Shown here: piece by piece, positions 1-8,366 of the stretch | Numbering within the stretch: the first letter of the stretch is position 1 | How the letters are laid out: each line of letters starts with the position of its first letter | Source of the DNA: Sphingomonas sp. | Lineage (GTDB): Bacteria; Pseudomonadota; Alphaproteobacteria; Sphingomonadales; Sphingomonadaceae | Direction of reading: 5' to 3' | Length of the DNA stretch: 64,000 nt | Assembly (NCBI RefSeq): GCF_017745215.1 | Contig: NZ_JAGHZV010000001.1 | Location: 372,001-436,000 of the forward strand | The notes under the pieces: generated by a model | Databases searched by the model: none | What the model saw: only the letters and a program-made list of their open reading frames with translations | What the model was told of the DNA's origin: nothing | Program-made: the position numbers and the translations under genes

Positions 1-1845
1 AACGCCAAGACGATCACCGACACCTACAGCTTCACCGGCAAGTCGGCGTTCGGCAAGTTCACCTTCAACTATCTGCTCGGCTATGCGCATGGCAGCGCGC
101 GCGACGACCGCGCCACCACGCTCGACCTGCGCATGCCCGATGCCGATGCGCTGCCGGGCTATTTCCTCCCCGAGGCGACCGACGCGACGCTCGGCTATAT
201 CGTCACGCCCTTCGCCCCGCGCAGCGGCAACGGCATCCAGCTCCCGCTGCTGAGCACCGCGGGCTGGGCGCTGATCAACAATAGCGCCAGCTACCAGATC
301 CAGAACGGCACGGGCCAGATCGACACGACCACCGGCCGCAACGATCGCTACACCGCCGATCTCAACGTCCATTGGGACCTGGACTTCGGCCCGCTCAAAT
401 ATCTCGAGGCCGGCGGCCGCTACGAGCGCACGGCCTTCCAGAACAACAATGTCCGCACCCAGTTCGGCGGCACCTCGACCGCGGCGTCGCTCGGCCTGGC
501 CTTCGAGCCCACCGATCTCGCGCGGATCGGCATCACCGGCAACGGCTTCAATGCGATGAGCGAGAGCACGCTCATCCACTTCCTCGACAATCTCGACGAC
601 TATCTCGCCAAGAACCCGGACCTCACGCTGCTCCCGATCGTGCCCGCCCAGGGACAGGACGAGCAGGAGACCCGCGAGACCAACTATGCGGCGTACCTCC
701 AGGCCAAGCTGCAGTTCGGCAAGCTCGAGGTGATCGGCGGCGTGCGCTACAACCGCACCAACCTGGCCGCCAAGAACCTCGTCTTCCCCACCTATATCGG
801 CCCCAAGCCCGACGGCAGCGTCGGCCCCGATCTCGACTTCCAGAACGAGTTCACCAAGCTGGTGACCGAGACGGCGAAGTCGCAGGATTTCCTGCCGCGC
901 GTGCTGTTCAACTATCGCCAGAGCGACGACCTCATCTTCCGCGGCGGCTATTACATGTCGGTCGCCCGCCCGCAGATCCGGCAGCTTTCGACGCAAACGT
1001 CGATCAGCTTCATCAACTTCCCGATCCCCGGACCCAAGGGGCCGGTGCCGATCCTTCAGATCAACTCGGGCAATCCGAACCTGAAGCAGGCGACCACGCA
1101 CAACTTCGATGTCAGTGCCGAATATTACCACAAGATCGGCATCATCAAGGTCAGCGGCTTCTACAAGCGGATCGAGAATCTCCTCCAGTCGAACCAGACC
1201 AACGGCCCGGCGAACCTGGCGAACATCACCCTGCCCGACAGCATCTATTTCCACGGTGCGCCCTATTTCGATCCGGCGCATCCCGAGAATTACTTCATCA
1301 CCGGCGGCTCGCCGATCAACAGCACCCACCCGGCGACGATCTGGGGCATCGAGAGCCAGATCGAGCGCACCTTCGATTTCCTCCCCGGCGCGCTCTCGGG
1401 GCTGGGCGTGTTCGCCAACTACACCTTCACCAAGAGCTCGCGCTGGGATCGCTACAGCTGGCCCTATGCCCAGCCGGGCAAGGAGCTCTACGAATATTCG
1501 GGCGTGCCGTTCGCCTATCAGCCCAAGCATTCGGGCACCGCGGCGCTGACCTACAACAAATACGGTTTCGACGCGACGCTGGCCTACAGCTTCCAGTCCA
1601 AGGCGCTGGCGAACTTCTATCCGCGCGACCTCTCGGTCTACAACAAGGGCGTCGGCACGCTCGACTTCCGCGGCGAATATTATTTCAACCCCGGCATCGG
1701 CAAGATGCGCATCTACGTCGAGGCGTCGGACCTGACCCGCGGCACGCGCAGCCCCGACGTCGAGCAGCTGATCGCCGGCTATTACGCCAACGCGACCTAC
1801 CTCGGCGGCCGCAAGTTCAAGCTCGGCATCGCCGCGACCTTCTGA
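1..1845 (+). CDS. TonB-dependent receptor, C-terminal part (5' end outside the window)
   Basis: The frame is open from the first base, so the gene starts upstream of the window and at least 614 residues are visible. The visible part is the outer-membrane beta-barrel: alternating aromatic/polar strands, a late receptor-like stretch (LDFRGEYYFNPGIGKMRIYV), and a C-terminal strand ending in Phe (KFKLGIAATF), the signature of an outer-membrane protein handed to BamA. The plug domain and TonB box would lie upstream. The overall style fits the large Caulobacter/Sphingomonas receptor class that imports oligosaccharides or peptides through TonB-ExbBD. A strong terminator follows directly, so it is probably the last gene of its transcript. 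The substrate cannot be told from this fragment. Confidence 0.9.
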   Translation, partial: NAKTITDTYSFTGKSAFGKFTFNYLLGYAHGSARDDRATTLDLRMPDADALPGYFLPEATDATLGYIVTPFAPRSGNGIQLPLLSTAGWALINNSASYQIQNGTGQIDTTTGRNDRYTADLNVHWDLDFGPLKYLEAGGRYERTAFQNNNVRTQFGGTSTAASLGLAFEPTDLARIGITGNGFNAMSESTLIHFLDNLDDYLAKNPDLTLLPIVPAQGQDEQETRETNYAAYLQAKLQFGKLEVIGGVRYNRTNLAAKNLVFPTYIGPKPDGSVGPDLDFQNEFTKLVTETAKSQDFLPRVLFNYRQSDDLIFRGGYYMSVARPQIRQLSTQTSISFINFPIPGPKGPVPILQINSGNPNLKQATTHNFDVSAEYYHKIGIIKVSGFYKRIENLLQSNQTNGPANLANITLPDSIYFHGAPYFDPAHPENYFITGGSPINSTHPATIWGIESQIERTFDFLPGALSGLGVFANYTFTKSSRWDRYSWPYAQPGKELYEYSGVPFAYQPKHSGTAALTYNKYGFDATLAYSFQSKALANFYPRDLSVYNKGVGTLDFRGEYYFNPGIGKMRIYVEASDLTRGTRSPDVEQLIAGYYANATYLGGRKFKLGIAATF

Positions 1846-1881
1846 AGACCACCACCAACGATTTGTGCGCAGCGTAACTCT

Positions 1882-1915
1882 GCCGGCCCCGTTCACCCGC
1901 GGGGCCGGCCTTTTT
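1882..1915 (+). terminator. Rho-independent terminator after the TonB receptor
   Basis: A perfect 10-bp GC stem (GCCGGCCCCG at 1882-1891 pairing with 1900-1909) encloses an 8-base loop and is followed by a run of five T at 1911-1915. It lies 37 bases after the receptor stop and 15 bases before the next start codon, separating the receptor from the peptidase gene. Confidence 0.85.
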
Positions 1916-1929
1916 CGGGAACCGATCAC

Positions 1930-4647
1930 ATGAAAGCCATCAAGTTGCTCCTGACGGCGGCGACGCTCGCCGTTGCGGCCGCCCTGCCGGCGCAGGCCCA
2001 GGAGCTGGTGCCGTACAAGCAGTTCACGCTTCCCAACGGCCTGCGCGTCGTCGTCCATGAGGACCACAACACGCCCAAGGTCGCGGTCGCGGTCTGGTAC
2101 CACGTCGGCTCGATGAACGAGCCCGACGGCAAGTCGGGCTTCGCGCACCTCTTCGAGCACCTGATGTTCAACGGCTCGGAGCATCACGACAAGGAATATA
2201 TGCCGCCGCTCCAGGAGATCGGCGTCTCGGGCGTCAACGGCGCGACCTCGCTCGACCAGACCTATTATTACGAGATCGTCCCCACCGGCGGACTTGAACG
2301 CGTTCTCTGGCTCGAATCCGATCGCATGGGCTATCTGGCCGGCGCGATCAGCCAGGCCAAGCTCGACGAGCAGCGCAAGGTCGTCCAGAACGAGAAGCGC
2401 ACCCGCGAGAACACCCCCTATGCGCTGATGGACCAGCGCGAGGCGGCGGCGCTCTTCCCCGTCGGCCATCCCTATCACCATCCGACGATCGGCTCGATGG
2501 AGGATCTCGACACTGCGAAGCTCGACGACGTGAAGGGCTGGTTCGCCCAATATTATGGCGCGACCAACGCCGTGGTCTCGCTCTCGGGCGACGTGACGCT
2601 CGAGCAGGCCAAGACGCTGATGCAGAAGTATTTCGGCAGCGTCCCCGCCGGCACGCCGGTCAGCCGCACCACCGCCTGGGTGCCCGTGCTCGATCGCGAC
2701 AAGGCCGAAGTGATGCAGGACAATGTGCCGCAGACCGCGGTCGCGTGGAACTGGGCGGTGCCCGGCCGCGGCACGCCCGAATCCGCGACGCTCCAGCTCG
2801 CCGCCCAGGTGCTCGGCCGCGGCAAGACCTCGCGGCTCTACCAGCTGCTCGTCCAGGAGAAGCAGCTGGCGACCTATGCCTCGGCGCAATATGCCGGCTA
2901 TGCGATCGCCGGCGTCTTCTCGGTCGACGTGCGCCTCAAGCCCGGCGTCGATCCCGCGGTCGTCGAGGCCGAAGTGAAGAAGCTCCTCGCCGACTTCCTC
3001 GCCACCGGCCCGACGCCGGCCGAGCTCGCGCGCACCAAGGCGAGCGCCTATGCCGAAAATGCCCGCGCGCTCGAGACGATCTACGTCAAGGCCATGGCTT
3101 TGGCGGATGGCCTCGTCTTCGCCGACAATCCCGGGGATTATGCGGTGAGCGACAAGCGCTTCCAGGCGCTCACCGCGCCGCAAGTGCTCGCCGATACCAG
3201 GGCATGGATCGGCAAGCCGAGCTATCGCCTCACCGTCGTGCCCTTCGGCAGCCCCGTCTCGGCCGCCGATGGCGCCGACCGGACCAAGCTGCCCTCGCTC
3301 GCGGCCTCGCCCGCGCTCAAGCTGCCCGAGCTGCGCGAGGCCAAGCTCTCGAACGGCATCCGCGTCGTGCTCTCCGAGCGGCCGGGCTCGCCCACGGTCG
3401 AGCTGGCGATGGTCTTCGATGCGGGCAATGCCGCGGAGCAGCACATGAAGCGCGGCGTCGGCGACTTCACGCGCGGGCTGATGGACGAGGGCACCAAGAC
3501 GCTGACCTCGCAGCAGTTCGCCGAGCGCCAGGCGATGCTCGGCGCGCGCGTCAACAGCTATGACGACGCCGACACCACCGACTTCGCGCTCTCGGCGATG
3601 CCGCGCGCGCTGCCCGAGACGCTGGCGCTGTGGGCCGATTACATCCGCAATCCGGCCTTCCGCCCCGCCGATCTCGAGCGTGACCGGGCGCTCCATCTCT
3701 CGGACCTGTCGCAGTCGCTCGCCAATCCGGAAGAGATCGCCCACGGCACCTTCACCAACCTGATCTACGGCGCCGACCACGCCTATGGCACCCCGCTCGC
3801 GGGTCGGGCGGAAACGCTCAAGTCGATCACGCGCGACGATCTGGTCGCCTTCCACGAGAGCTGGATCCGGCCCGACAATGCCGTGATCTACGCCTCGGGG
3901 AACACCGATCTCGCGACGCTGGTGCCTGCGCTCGAAAAGGTGTTCGGCGACTGGAAGGCGCCGGCCCGCCCCAAGGGCAGCAAGACGCTCGACCCGGTCG
4001 CCGAGGCCAAGGCACCGCGCATCGTGCTCGTCGACAAGCCCGGCGCGATCCAGTCGGTGATCCGCGTGGGGCAGGCGATGCCCGTCACCTCGGCGTCCGA
4101 GGAATTCACGATCGGCGCGATGAACGACGTGCTCGGCGGCAACTTTACCTCGCGGCTCAACATGAACCTGCGCGAGGACAAGGGATGGACCTACGGCGCG
4201 AACAGCTTCGTCGTCGAGGACAAGGGCCCGGGGATGTTCGGCGTCGCGACCAGCGTCCAGACCGACAAGACCGCCGAGGCGCTGGGCGAGATCGACAAGG
4301 AGATCCGCGCGATCCGCAAGGAGAAGCCTGCGACGCCCGCCGAACTCGACCTGCTCGCGAAGGGCGAAGTGCTCGGGCTGCCGGGCCGCTTCGAGACCAA
4401 CCAGGCGATGGTCGGCTATCTCCAATATGTGAACCGCTTCGGCCGGCCCTATGACTGGATCACGACGCTGCCCGCGCAATATGCCGCGCTCGGCACCGGC
4501 GCGATCACCGCGGCGGCGCAGCAGCTTCATCCGGACGCGATGACCTGGGTGATCGTCGGCGATCTGTCGAAGATCGAAGCGAAGGTGAGGGCGCTGAACC
4601 TCGGCCCGGTCGAGGTGTGGGACGCCGAGGGGCGAAAGGTTCGCTGA
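1930..4647 (+). CDS. M16 family zinc metallopeptidase, two-domain (pitrilysin/insulinase type), exported
   Basis: 905 residues. An N-terminal signal peptide ends near AQAQ (residues 1-24), placing the enzyme in the periplasm or envelope. The inverted zinc motif HxxEH is seen as HLFEH at residues 73-77, with the downstream Glu-rich helix (NEKRTRE) that supplies the third ligand. A second M16-like half starts near residue 465 (LSNGIRVVLSERPGSP); it lacks the HxxEH motif, as is normal for the inactive partner half. Family members degrade peptides in a closed clam-shell chamber. It follows the TonB receptor gene but is separated from it by a terminator, so co-transcription is doubtful. The length is typical of the bacterial fused M16 pair. 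Confidence 0.92.
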   Translation: MKAIKLLLTAATLAVAAALPAQAQELVPYKQFTLPNGLRVVVHEDHNTPKVAVAVWYHVGSMNEPDGKSGFAHLFEHLMFNGSEHHDKEYMPPLQEIGVSGVNGATSLDQTYYYEIVPTGGLERVLWLESDRMGYLAGAISQAKLDEQRKVVQNEKRTRENTPYALMDQREAAALFPVGHPYHHPTIGSMEDLDTAKLDDVKGWFAQYYGATNAVVSLSGDVTLEQAKTLMQKYFGSVPAGTPVSRTTAWVPVLDRDKAEVMQDNVPQTAVAWNWAVPGRGTPESATLQLAAQVLGRGKTSRLYQLLVQEKQLATYASAQYAGYAIAGVFSVDVRLKPGVDPAVVEAEVKKLLADFLATGPTPAELARTKASAYAENARALETIYVKAMALADGLVFADNPGDYAVSDKRFQALTAPQVLADTRAWIGKPSYRLTVVPFGSPVSAADGADRTKLPSLAASPALKLPELREAKLSNGIRVVLSERPGSPTVELAMVFDAGNAAEQHMKRGVGDFTRGLMDEGTKTLTSQQFAERQAMLGARVNSYDDADTTDFALSAMPRALPETLALWADYIRNPAFRPADLERDRALHLSDLSQSLANPEEIAHGTFTNLIYGADHAYGTPLAGRAETLKSITRDDLVAFHESWIRPDNAVIYASGNTDLATLVPALEKVFGDWKAPARPKGSKTLDPVAEAKAPRIVLVDKPGAIQSVIRVGQAMPVTSASEEFTIGAMNDVLGGNFTSRLNMNLREDKGWTYGANSFVVEDKGPGMFGVATSVQTDKTAEALGEIDKEIRAIRKEKPATPAELDLLAKGEVLGLPGRFETNQAMVGYLQYVNRFGRPYDWITTLPAQYAALGTGAITAAAQQLHPDAMTWVIVGDLSKIEAKVRALNLGPVEVWDAEGRKVR

Positions 4648-4750
4648 CGCGCACGTCGGCTGCAACGGGCGCTTCCCTCCTTGGAGGGGGGACTTCCAGG
4701 TCGTATCGGCGTTCAGAATCGAAGGTCGGCGCTTCCGCCAGCCACGCTCG

Positions 4751-4852
4751 TCACCCCGGCCTTGTGCCGGGGCCCAGCGGCAAGCAAGGGCCGGAATAGA
4801 GCCTCTCGTCCGGCGGGCGTGGCGAAGAGGCCCCGGCGCAAGGCCGGGGTGA
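4751..4852. repeat. Inverted-repeat (REP-like) intergenic element
   Basis: TCACCCCGGCCTTGTGCCGG at 4751-4770, extended by two G, recurs in inverted orientation at 4831-4852 with a single mismatch (22 bp, 58 bp apart). Each arm is itself a small hairpin (CCCCGGC...GCCGGGG). This resembles the short palindromic elements scattered between genes in sphingomonad genomes. Confidence 0.6.
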
Positions 4853-5128
4853 CAGCGTGTTTTGGTGGATGTCGATACGCCCCGAGCCTGAAACCGGGTG
4901 ATCCGTGCGCTCGGCTTGGGGATCAGCCGCCTCGAACGCCGTGTCCGCGGCGGCCGGCTGCGGCCGGCTTCCCGCCCCAGCCGGGCGGCTTGCAAAATAG
5001 GAATTCAGGCGCGACTCCATTCGTCGCTCTTTCGCATCGTCGGCCCTCGCCGGCGCTCAGTTCGGGCCCCCGCGCGTCCGCTTGTCCCGGAAGGATTTTT
5101 CAGATGATTGGTGTCAACCGTGTAAACT

Positions 5129-5146
5129 GTAGTATTTGAATACTAC
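5129..5146. promoter_or_regulatory. AT-rich 18-bp palindrome, operator-like
   Basis: GTAGTATT-TG-AATACTAC is a perfect 8-bp-arm palindrome (9 bp if the flanking T/A is counted). It is conspicuous in a GC-rich surround. It lies 30 bp beyond the 3' end of marR and has no T-run, so it looks like a protein-binding site and not a terminator. No start codon of a real gene lies next to it. Confidence 0.4.
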
Positions 5147-5175
5147 ACCGGGAGTCGTCTGGATGTCGATCCGTC

Positions 5176-5661
5176 CTAAGGCCCCAGCCGCGCGATCCGC
5201 GCGCGCTCGGCTTCGGGGATCAGCCCCTCGAGCACTGCCCAGAACCCGCCCACCGCGCCCTGGCCAGCGCTCGAATAGGCGGCGGACATCTTCTCGCGCA
5301 GCATCTCGAACAACTGGCTCTCGAGCGCGGCGCCCTCGCTCGTCAGCCGCAGCAGCCGCTGGCGCCGGTCGCGGTCGCCGGTGCGCGTCTCGACCAGCCC
5401 GCGCTCGCCCAGTTCGCCGAGCACCCGTCCCAGCGATTGCTTGGTGATGCTCAGCAATGCCAGCAGTTCGCTCACGCTCAGGTCGGGCTTGCGCGCGATG
5501 AAGTAGAGCGCGCGGTGGTGCGCACGTCCCAGGCCCTGCTTGGCGAGGCTGGCGTCGATCGTCCGCGTCAGATGCGCGTAGCCGAAATAGAGCAGCTCGA
5601 TGCCGCGGCGGATCTCGGGTTCGCGCAGGAACAGCGGCGAGGCGGGAATTGGGGCAGCCAT
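5176..5661 (-). CDS. MarR family transcriptional regulator
   Basis: 161 residues from the ATG at 5661; an in-frame GTG at 5679 would add six residues. The winged helix-turn-helix spans roughly residues 50-110: LSVSELLALLSITKQSLGRV is the recognition region, followed by the wing with ETRTGDRDRRQRLLRLT, the classic MarR DxRxxR wing motif. Helical ends form the dimer interface. The gene is divergent from the aminotransferase gene with about 80 bp between the two starts, so it may control that gene, itself, or both. The ligand is unknown. A decayed copy of its 3' end lies about 290 bp downstream. Confidence 0.88.
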   Translation of the reverse strand: MAAPIPASPLFLREPEIRRGIELLYFGYAHLTRTIDASLAKQGLGRAHHRALYFIARKPDLSVSELLALLSITKQSLGRVLGELGERGLVETRTGDRDRRQRLLRLTSEGAALESQLFEMLREKMSAAYSSAGQGAVGGFWAVLEGLIPEAERARIARLGP

Positions 5662-5744
5662 GTTGACCAATCTTGCCACGCGCCTTAGGCACAGGCAACC
5701 CGCCGTTCCGAGCCCCGTCGTGGGCCAAAATCCTGGGGAGTGAC

Positions 5745-6839
5745 ATGGAAGACGCTGCCGTTCTCGACTTCGCGATCGAAGCCCATCCGGGCCCGGTGCC
5801 TGCGGAGCAGCGCGCGGCGATTCTCACCGACCCGGGCTTCGGCAAGACGATCACGGACCATATGGTGGTGATCAACTATCACGAGAGCCGGGGCTGGCAT
5901 GCCCCTCGCGTGGTGCCCTATGGCCCGCTCCAGGTGAGCCCGGCCTGCGCGGTGCTCCATTATGCGCAGGAGATCTTCGAGGGGCTCAAGGCCTATCGCC
6001 TGCCCGACGGCGGCGCGGCGCTGTTCCGCCCCGAGGCGAACGCGCGCCGCTTCAACGAGTCGGCCGAGCGGATGGCGATGCCGGCGCTCCCCGAGGACCT
6101 GTTCATCGCCTCGATCGACGCGCTCGTCCGCGCCGATCGCGACTGGATTCCGGAGATCGAGGGCGGCTCGCTCTATCTGCGCCCGTTCATGTTCGCGAGC
6201 GAGAACTTCCTCGGCGTGAAGCCGGCGTCGGAGTTCCTCTACATCGTCATCGCCTCGCCGGCGGGCTCCTATTTCAAGACCGCGGATTCGGTGACGCTCT
6301 GGGTCTCGGAGCACTATACCCGCGCGGCGCCCGGCGGCACCGGCGCGGCCAAGTGCGGCGGCAACTATGCCGCGAGCCTCGTCGCCCAGGCCGAGGCGAT
6401 CCGCGAGGGCTGCCAGCAGGTCGTGTTCCTCGATGCGGCCGAGCATAAGTGGGTCGAGGAGCTGGGTGGCATGAACGTGATGTTCGTGTTCGACGACGGC
6501 TCGATCCAGACTCCGCCGCTCGGCGGCACGATCCTTCCCGGCATCACGCGCGATTCGCTGCTCACCCTTGCGCGCGACGCGGGCCTCGCGATCCGCGAGG
6601 AGCCCTATTCGATGGCGCAGTGGCAGGCCGATGCCCAGAGCGGCCGCCTGCGCGAGGCCTTTGCGTGCGGCACGGCAGCGGTGGTGACGCCGATCGGCAA
6701 GGTGCGCGGCCGCGGCTTCGAGTTCGCGATCGGCAACCAGGGTCCGGGGGTGGTGTCGCAACGGTTCAAGGACGAGTTGGTGGCGATCCAGCGCGGCCGT
6801 GCGCCCGATCCGCACAATTGGGTGAAGCGGCTCTTCTGA
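5745..6839 (+). CDS. ilvE: Branched-chain amino acid aminotransferase (PLP fold type IV)
   Basis: 364 residues. The ATG at 5745 is chosen because GGGGAG sits four bases upstream and the protein then begins MEDAAVLDFAIE; the frame is open further upstream but that part is not protein-like. It transfers amino groups between glutamate and the branched 2-oxo acids, the last step of Ile/Leu/Val synthesis and the first of their breakdown. The PLP lysine is K203 in AKCGGNYAAS. The substrate-binding stretch EELGGMNVMFVF and the phosphate-binding GTAAVVTPIG are present. The length matches the long (class II, mitochondrial-like) BCATs common in alphaproteobacteria. Monocistronic, divergent from marR. 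Confidence 0.93.
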   Translation: MEDAAVLDFAIEAHPGPVPAEQRAAILTDPGFGKTITDHMVVINYHESRGWHAPRVVPYGPLQVSPACAVLHYAQEIFEGLKAYRLPDGGAALFRPEANARRFNESAERMAMPALPEDLFIASIDALVRADRDWIPEIEGGSLYLRPFMFASENFLGVKPASEFLYIVIASPAGSYFKTADSVTLWVSEHYTRAAPGGTGAAKCGGNYAASLVAQAEAIREGCQQVVFLDAAEHKWVEELGGMNVMFVFDDGSIQTPPLGGTILPGITRDSLLTLARDAGLAIREEPYSMAQWQADAQSGRLREAFACGTAAVVTPIGKVRGRGFEFAIGNQGPGVVSQRFKDELVAIQRGRAPDPHNWVKRLF

Positions 6840-6883
6840 GCCCTTCCATCCGGCGAGCGCGCCGCTATAAGCCCGCTCTCCGC

Positions 6884-6958
6884 TGGGGCGTCGCCAAGTG
6901 GTAAGGCAACGGTTTTTGGTACCGTCATTCGGAGGTTCGAATCCTCCCGCCCCAGCCA
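6884..6958 (+). tRNA. tRNA-Gln (anticodon TTG)
   Basis: 75 bases including an encoded CCA end. The acceptor stem TGGGGCG (6884-6890) pairs with CGCCCCA (6948-6954), discriminator G, CCA at 6956-6958. The anticodon stem ACGGT/ACCGT encloses the loop TTTTGGT, giving anticodon TTG. The T arm GGAGG-TTCGAAT-CCTCC is canonical. The broken MFS transporter tail begins directly at its 3' end, suggesting this tRNA end has served as a recombination point. Confidence 0.95.
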
Positions 6959-7180
6959 AGCAGTCGGTCAATATCGGCGCGTTCAACCTGGGCAACGCGT
7001 TCGGCGCAGCGTTTGGGCGGAGGCGTGATCGCGGCGGGGCTGGGTTACCGCGCGGTCGCGCTCGCAGGCGCGGCCACGTCGATCCTGGGCTTGGTTGGTC
7101 TGCGGCTGGCGAGCCGACGCGATCGAGCGGCGGGAGTCCCGCACGCCCGCAACGGGTCGTCCGCCTCGATGAACGCCTGA
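6959..7180 (+). pseudogene. Remnant of an MFS transporter C-terminus, frameshifted
   Basis: Starting directly after the tRNA the sequence reads SVNIGAFNLGNAFGAAFG, a typical penultimate-helix motif of AraJ/DHA1-type MFS sugar or drug exporters. The frame then breaks in a GGG run near 7014-7017. One base removed there restores GGGVIAAGLGYRAVALAGAA and a last hydrophobic helix down to a TGA at 7178. About 70 C-terminal residues survive; the other ten or so helices and the start are missing. It is therefore a dead 3' fragment truncated at the tRNA end and later frameshifted. Subfamily assignment is from motif likeness only. Confidence 0.7.
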
Positions 7181-7225
7181 CTGTCGAGGCGACCTGCGTT
7201 CTTGAGCGTCTCCCGGTCGCGGTGT

Positions 7226-8233
7226 TCAGGTTGCCCGCGAAATCAGCGAGACCCCCAAGCGAACCGAAGAGACGCGCGCTCCGTCGCGCATCTGCATCAA
7301 TTTCTCGACCAGCAGGCTTCCCGCCTGGTGGTCATCTTCCTTGACGGTGGTCAGCGGAGGCTCGAAGGCCTTTGCCTGGGGTATGTCATTATAGCCGATC
7401 ACCGCGATATCGGCCGGTACGGACAGCCCGCATTCCTTTGCCGCCCGCACCGCTGCCATTGCCAGCATGTCGGAAGCGCCAAAGATTGCATCCGGTTCGG
7501 CGTCGCCCAGCCGATTTCTTACCGCAAGATGGGCCTCGTCATAGGAGAAGCCCCGGATCGGCAGTTCCTCGACGACGACTTCGGTGCCCAGAGCGGCGCG
7601 GACGCCGTCGAAACGAAGCCGTACCTGGTCGGTCTCCGGGTCGCCAACGAGGAGGACATGCCTGCGCCGGCGTCGCGCCAGTTCCTGGCCGACCATCTCG
7701 CCGCCGGCAAAATTGTCGCTGCCGACGGTGCAATAGACAGCGTCGGGCAAGGCTGCCCCGTAGATGACGATCGGGAACAGGGGTGCCAGTTCCTGGAGCA
7801 GCCGATGTTGTCCGCCCTGTCCGAGAAATATGGCGCCGCTCGCGCCGATATCGCTGAACTGCCGCTGATACCGCTCGACGGACGGCTCGCGAGGGCAGAG
7901 GGCGATCTCGTAATCGCGGATCGCCAGGGCATGCGCGACATCGGAGAGCAGTTCGAAGATGAACGCGTCCGGGGAAGCCCTGCCGGGTCCCGACGAGGTG
8001 AAGTCGATGACGATCGCGATCTTGCGCGCCGATTTCCCGCGCAGAGCCTGGGCCGCCGCGTTCGCGACAAAGCCATGCTCCTCCGCGAGCTGCTGGATCC
8101 GCTTTCGGGTTTCCGGCAAAACCGAGTCAAGATTGCGCAACGCGCGTGAAACGGTGGGGATCGAGACCCCCGCCATCTCCGCGAGATCGGCCATCGTCGG
8201 CCGTTCCCCTTTCTGCCGACTTCGGCCCGCCAT
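7226..8233 (-). CDS. LacI family transcriptional repressor
   Basis: 335 residues from the ATG at 8233. The N-terminal LacI helix-turn-helix reads MADLAEMAGVSIPTVSRALR (residues 14-33), followed by the hinge NAAAQALRGKSAR. The rest is the periplasmic-binding-protein-like sugar domain ending VGVSLISRAT, with the conserved late motif AVIGYNDIPQAKAFEPPLTTV. It is divergent from the TonB receptor/trehalase operon, with an 18-bp palindromic operator between them. The natural inference is a repressor of that operon released by a sugar (trehalose or a related glucoside), and probably self-regulating. Confidence 0.92.
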   Translation of the reverse strand: MAGRSRQKGERPTMADLAEMAGVSIPTVSRALRNLDSVLPETRKRIQQLAEEHGFVANAAAQALRGKSARKIAIVIDFTSSGPGRASPDAFIFELLSDVAHALAIRDYEIALCPREPSVERYQRQFSDIGASGAIFLGQGGQHRLLQELAPLFPIVIYGAALPDAVYCTVGSDNFAGGEMVGQELARRRRRHVLLVGDPETDQVRLRFDGVRAALGTEVVVEELPIRGFSYDEAHLAVRNRLGDAEPDAIFGASDMLAMAAVRAAKECGLSVPADIAVIGYNDIPQAKAFEPPLTTVKEDDHQAGSLLVEKLMQMRDGARVSSVRLGVSLISRAT

Positions 8234-8304
8234 CGCTTCCCTTCAGACCCCATTCCCGATGCGCCTAGTTGACATGCCGGCAGTCGCTATGCAACACGCA
8301 AGAT

Positions 8305-8322
8305 AACGTTTGCACAAACGTT
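8305..8322. promoter_or_regulatory. LacI-family operator in the divergent promoter region
   Basis: AACGTTTG-CA-CAAACGTT, a perfect 8-bp-arm palindrome with a 2-bp centre, in the size and style of LacI/GalR operators. An outer inverted pair, ATGCAAC (8289-8295) and GTTGCAT (8320-8326), flanks and overlaps it. It lies 71 bp upstream of the repressor start and 44 bp upstream of the receptor start. A TTGACA at 8269-8274 is a possible -35 element for the receptor operon, but no convincing -10 follows at the right spacing. Confidence 0.7.
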
Positions 8323-8331
8323 GCATACAGA

Positions 8332-8347
8332 GGCGAGTCGACTCGCC
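8332..8347. promoter_or_regulatory. 16-bp perfect palindrome in the receptor leader
   Basis: GGCGAGTCGACTCGCC lies between the LacI operator and the ribosome binding site of the receptor gene. It could be a second protein-binding site or a leader hairpin. With a self-complementary centre it is a poor hairpin, so a dimer-binding site is more likely. Confidence 0.35.
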
Positions 8348-8366
8348 GAAACTGGGAGAGGGAAGA

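Larger units (their letters stand above)
4648..5175. other. 528-bp intergenic stretch without a convincing gene
   Basis: No supported coding region. It holds a 22-bp inverted repeat pair (4751-4852), a roughly 75-bp stretch at 4867-4940 that resembles the 3' end of the neighbouring marR gene (5161-5235), and a 9-bp-arm AT-rich palindrome just before marR. The GC-rich middle part (4940-5040) shows nothing I recognise. Confidence 0.6.
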
